64,000 bases of DNA from JAXLYX01 sp046351215 (lineage in GTDB: Bacteria > Myxococcota_A > Polyangia > Polyangiales > Houyiibacteriaceae): the NCBI GenBank assembly GCA_046351215.1, contig JAXLYX010000009.1, positions 248,001 to 312,000 of the forward strand, read 5' to 3'. Below are positions 61,902-64,000 of this stretch, in pieces. The first letter of the stretch is position 1, and every line of letters begins with the position of its first letter. Made by a program: the position numbers and the translations under genes. Under the pieces are notes generated by a model. It had not been told where the DNA came from. It made no database searches and saw only the letters and a program-made list of their open reading frames with translations.

Positions 61902-61936
61902 GAGGCCGCGCTCCCGACGCCGGGATGCGCGGCCTC
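61902..61936. terminator. Bidirectional hairpin between convergent genes
   Basis: Perfect 10-bp arms GAGGCCGCGC (61902-61911) and GCGCGGCCTC (61927-61936) around a 15-nt loop, placed between the stops at 61884 and 61956. T-run weak on both sides. Confidence 0.6.
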
Positions 61937-61955
61937 TCGCGTCTCCCCGTAGGGC

Positions 61956-62765
61956 TCAGCGCGTCGCGAGCACGACGGCCAGGATGGTCGCGATCACGGC
62001 GACGCCACCGGCCACCGACGAGCCGATGATGATGCGCCGACGGCGGCGCTCGGCCGGCGTGCGCTGGTCCTGGTGCTCGTCGATCGCGGCCGCGCGCGCC
62101 GTCTCCTCGGGCGTCGGGACCGTGGGCGGCTCGACGAGCGCGACCTGCTCGGTCTTCTGCTCGCGTTCGGCAACGGTGACCATCTCGTGGGCCCACTCCC
62201 GCCCGCCGCGACGCACGACGACGGTGTGCTCGCCGGGCGCGACCTCGAGGGGCTCGGCGAGCTCCGCGGCGGCGAGGGGGCGAGCGTCGAGGAAGACCTC
62301 GTCGCCCTCGGCGAGGTCCGCGATCTGCAGCTTGATCGTCGGGATCCGCGCCTGGACCTGCTGCAGCATCCGCTGCGCCTCGCGGCGATGACGCGCCGCG
62401 GGGCCCGAGGTCACCCGCTCGAGGAAGAGGCGGTAGCTGTCGCGTCCCTCGATCAGGTGGCCCGTCTCGACCTGCGCGCTCCCGAGGTTGAAGAGGATCG
62501 AGGGCTCGTGCACGAGGTCGTAGGCCTCCTGGAAGGCCTGGCGCGCGGGCTCGGCGCGCTGGTTGTTCCAGTGATCGACGCCCTGCATGTAGAGCTCGCG
62601 GGCGCGCGTACGCGTCGCCTCGTCCACCGGGGGAGGCGCCTCCGCGGCCGGCTGCTCCGCCGAGCCCGAGCTCCGCGAACGACTCGACTGCGCCCCGGCC
62701 CGGAGCGGCAGGGCCGAGATCGTCCCGACGACGACGAGAACCAGGAAGCCGAAACGCGTGCGCAT
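61956..62765 (-). CDS. TPR and PEGA-domain envelope protein
   Basis: 269 aa. Signal peptide (RFGFLVLVVVGTISALPLRAGAQ), then TPR units (ARELYMQGVDHWNNQRAEPARQAFQEAYD, SILFNLGSAQVETGHLIEGRDSYRLFL), then a PEGA-like beta module (GDEVFLDARPL, LEVAPGEHTVVVRRGGREW) at about 145-190. C-terminal TM (IIIGSSVAGGVAVIATILAVVLA) follows a charged linker. This set is common next to kinase-like genes in myxobacteria. It converges with the pseudokinase gene. Function unknown. Confidence 0.87.
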   Translation of the reverse strand: MRTRFGFLVLVVVGTISALPLRAGAQSSRSRSSGSAEQPAAEAPPPVDEATRTRARELYMQGVDHWNNQRAEPARQAFQEAYDLVHEPSILFNLGSAQVETGHLIEGRDSYRLFLERVTSGPAARHRREAQRMLQQVQARIPTIKLQIADLAEGDEVFLDARPLAAAELAEPLEVAPGEHTVVVRRGGREWAHEMVTVAEREQKTEQVALVEPPTVPTPEETARAAAIDEHQDQRTPAERRRRRIIIGSSVAGGVAVIATILAVVLATR

Positions 62766-62945
62766 GGGCCTTCTCCTCCGGATACGCCCGCGACGCTACC
62801 ACGACTCGGCGAGGATCGAAGCAAGACGCGCAGGGCCCGGGACCGTCCCCCGCGGGGACGCCCGGGCCTCGGCGGGGACGGAGCGTGCTACGACGCTCGG
62901 GTGTCGAACGACGCCGTCGTCCGGAGGGGAGAGAGCCGAGGGGCG

Positions 62946-64000
<1,055 letters not shown>

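Noticed and set aside
58348..62802. A 1484-residue minus-strand protein extending the membrane fusion protein upstream
   Set aside because: Beyond 59616 the frame is antisense to the pseudokinase gene and of low complexity; the ribosome site and signal-anchor mark the start at 59616.

Overview
This is a very GC-rich window with tightly packed genes, short gaps, many ATGA/GTGA stop-start overlaps and strong codon bias. The content is that of a Myxococcota (Polyangia/Sandaracinaceae-like) chromosome. The signs are many lipoproteins with D/G/S-rich linkers and Cys-rich modules, a kinase-like protein with an Ala/Pro-rich tail, TPR/PEGA envelope proteins, alpha-2-macroglobulin-like giants, DUF5995, DUF2452 and QEGLA-motif proteins. 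The organism is inferred from gene content only. I see no rRNA, tRNA, CRISPR array, prophage or insertion sequence.

Layout. 0-8.9 kb: two consecutive, overlapping, paralogous A2M-like secreted proteins (the first is cut by the window edge), each carrying a module that resembles the C-terminal part of GspG pseudopilins. 8.9-12.6 kb (minus): ruvA, ruvB and two envelope-type genes in one operon. 12.7-18.3 kb: an alpha/beta hydrolase, a large beta-helix lipoprotein behind a 535-bp control region with dyads, and small genes including a MAPR/cytochrome b5-like protein. 18.4-21.9 kb (minus): a DUF3445 heme N-demethylase-like gene followed by a membrane sulfatase-fold protein whose catalytic residues and GDPD-like tail both look degenerate. 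22-26 kb: FATP-type acyl-CoA synthetase, ruvC, trpB2. 26-33 kb: small lipoproteins, an HTH protein, DUF5995, cardiolipin synthase, M48 protease, K+ channel-like protein and ThpR. 33-37.5 kb: a Cys-rich lipoprotein, a membrane GT2 and a FrnE-like DsbA protein. The GT2/FrnE block is flanked by GTGCAC/CACGTG-rich repeats that share a 19-bp core in opposite orientation. 37-45 kb: lipoproteins, a VWA/PPC protein, a CPBP protease and gltX. 45-48.8 kb: an M16 pair (one catalytic, one not) and an MBL hydrolase. 48.8-55.1 kb: TPR protein and lipoproteins, QEGLA metallopeptidase, RluA-type pseudouridine synthase, DUF2452. 55.2-59.6 kb: an RND efflux operon (membrane fusion protein plus permease) whose predicted promoter has a TetR-type dyad between -35 and -10. 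59.8-64 kb: a predicted pseudokinase, a TPR/PEGA protein and the start of an AmpG/Acatn-like MFS transporter.

Most of the window therefore concerns the cell envelope and surface (A2M-like proteins, lipoproteins, GT2, RND, CPBP, M48/M16, cardiolipin synthase), mixed with housekeeping genes (ruvABC, gltX, trpB2, rluA-like). The points most worth a second look are the pseudopilin-like module in the A2M-like pair, the doubly degenerate sulfatase/GDPD protein, the pseudokinase divergent from the RND operon, and the inverted repeat clusters around GT2/frnE. Functions are assigned from motifs read by eye; no database search was run.
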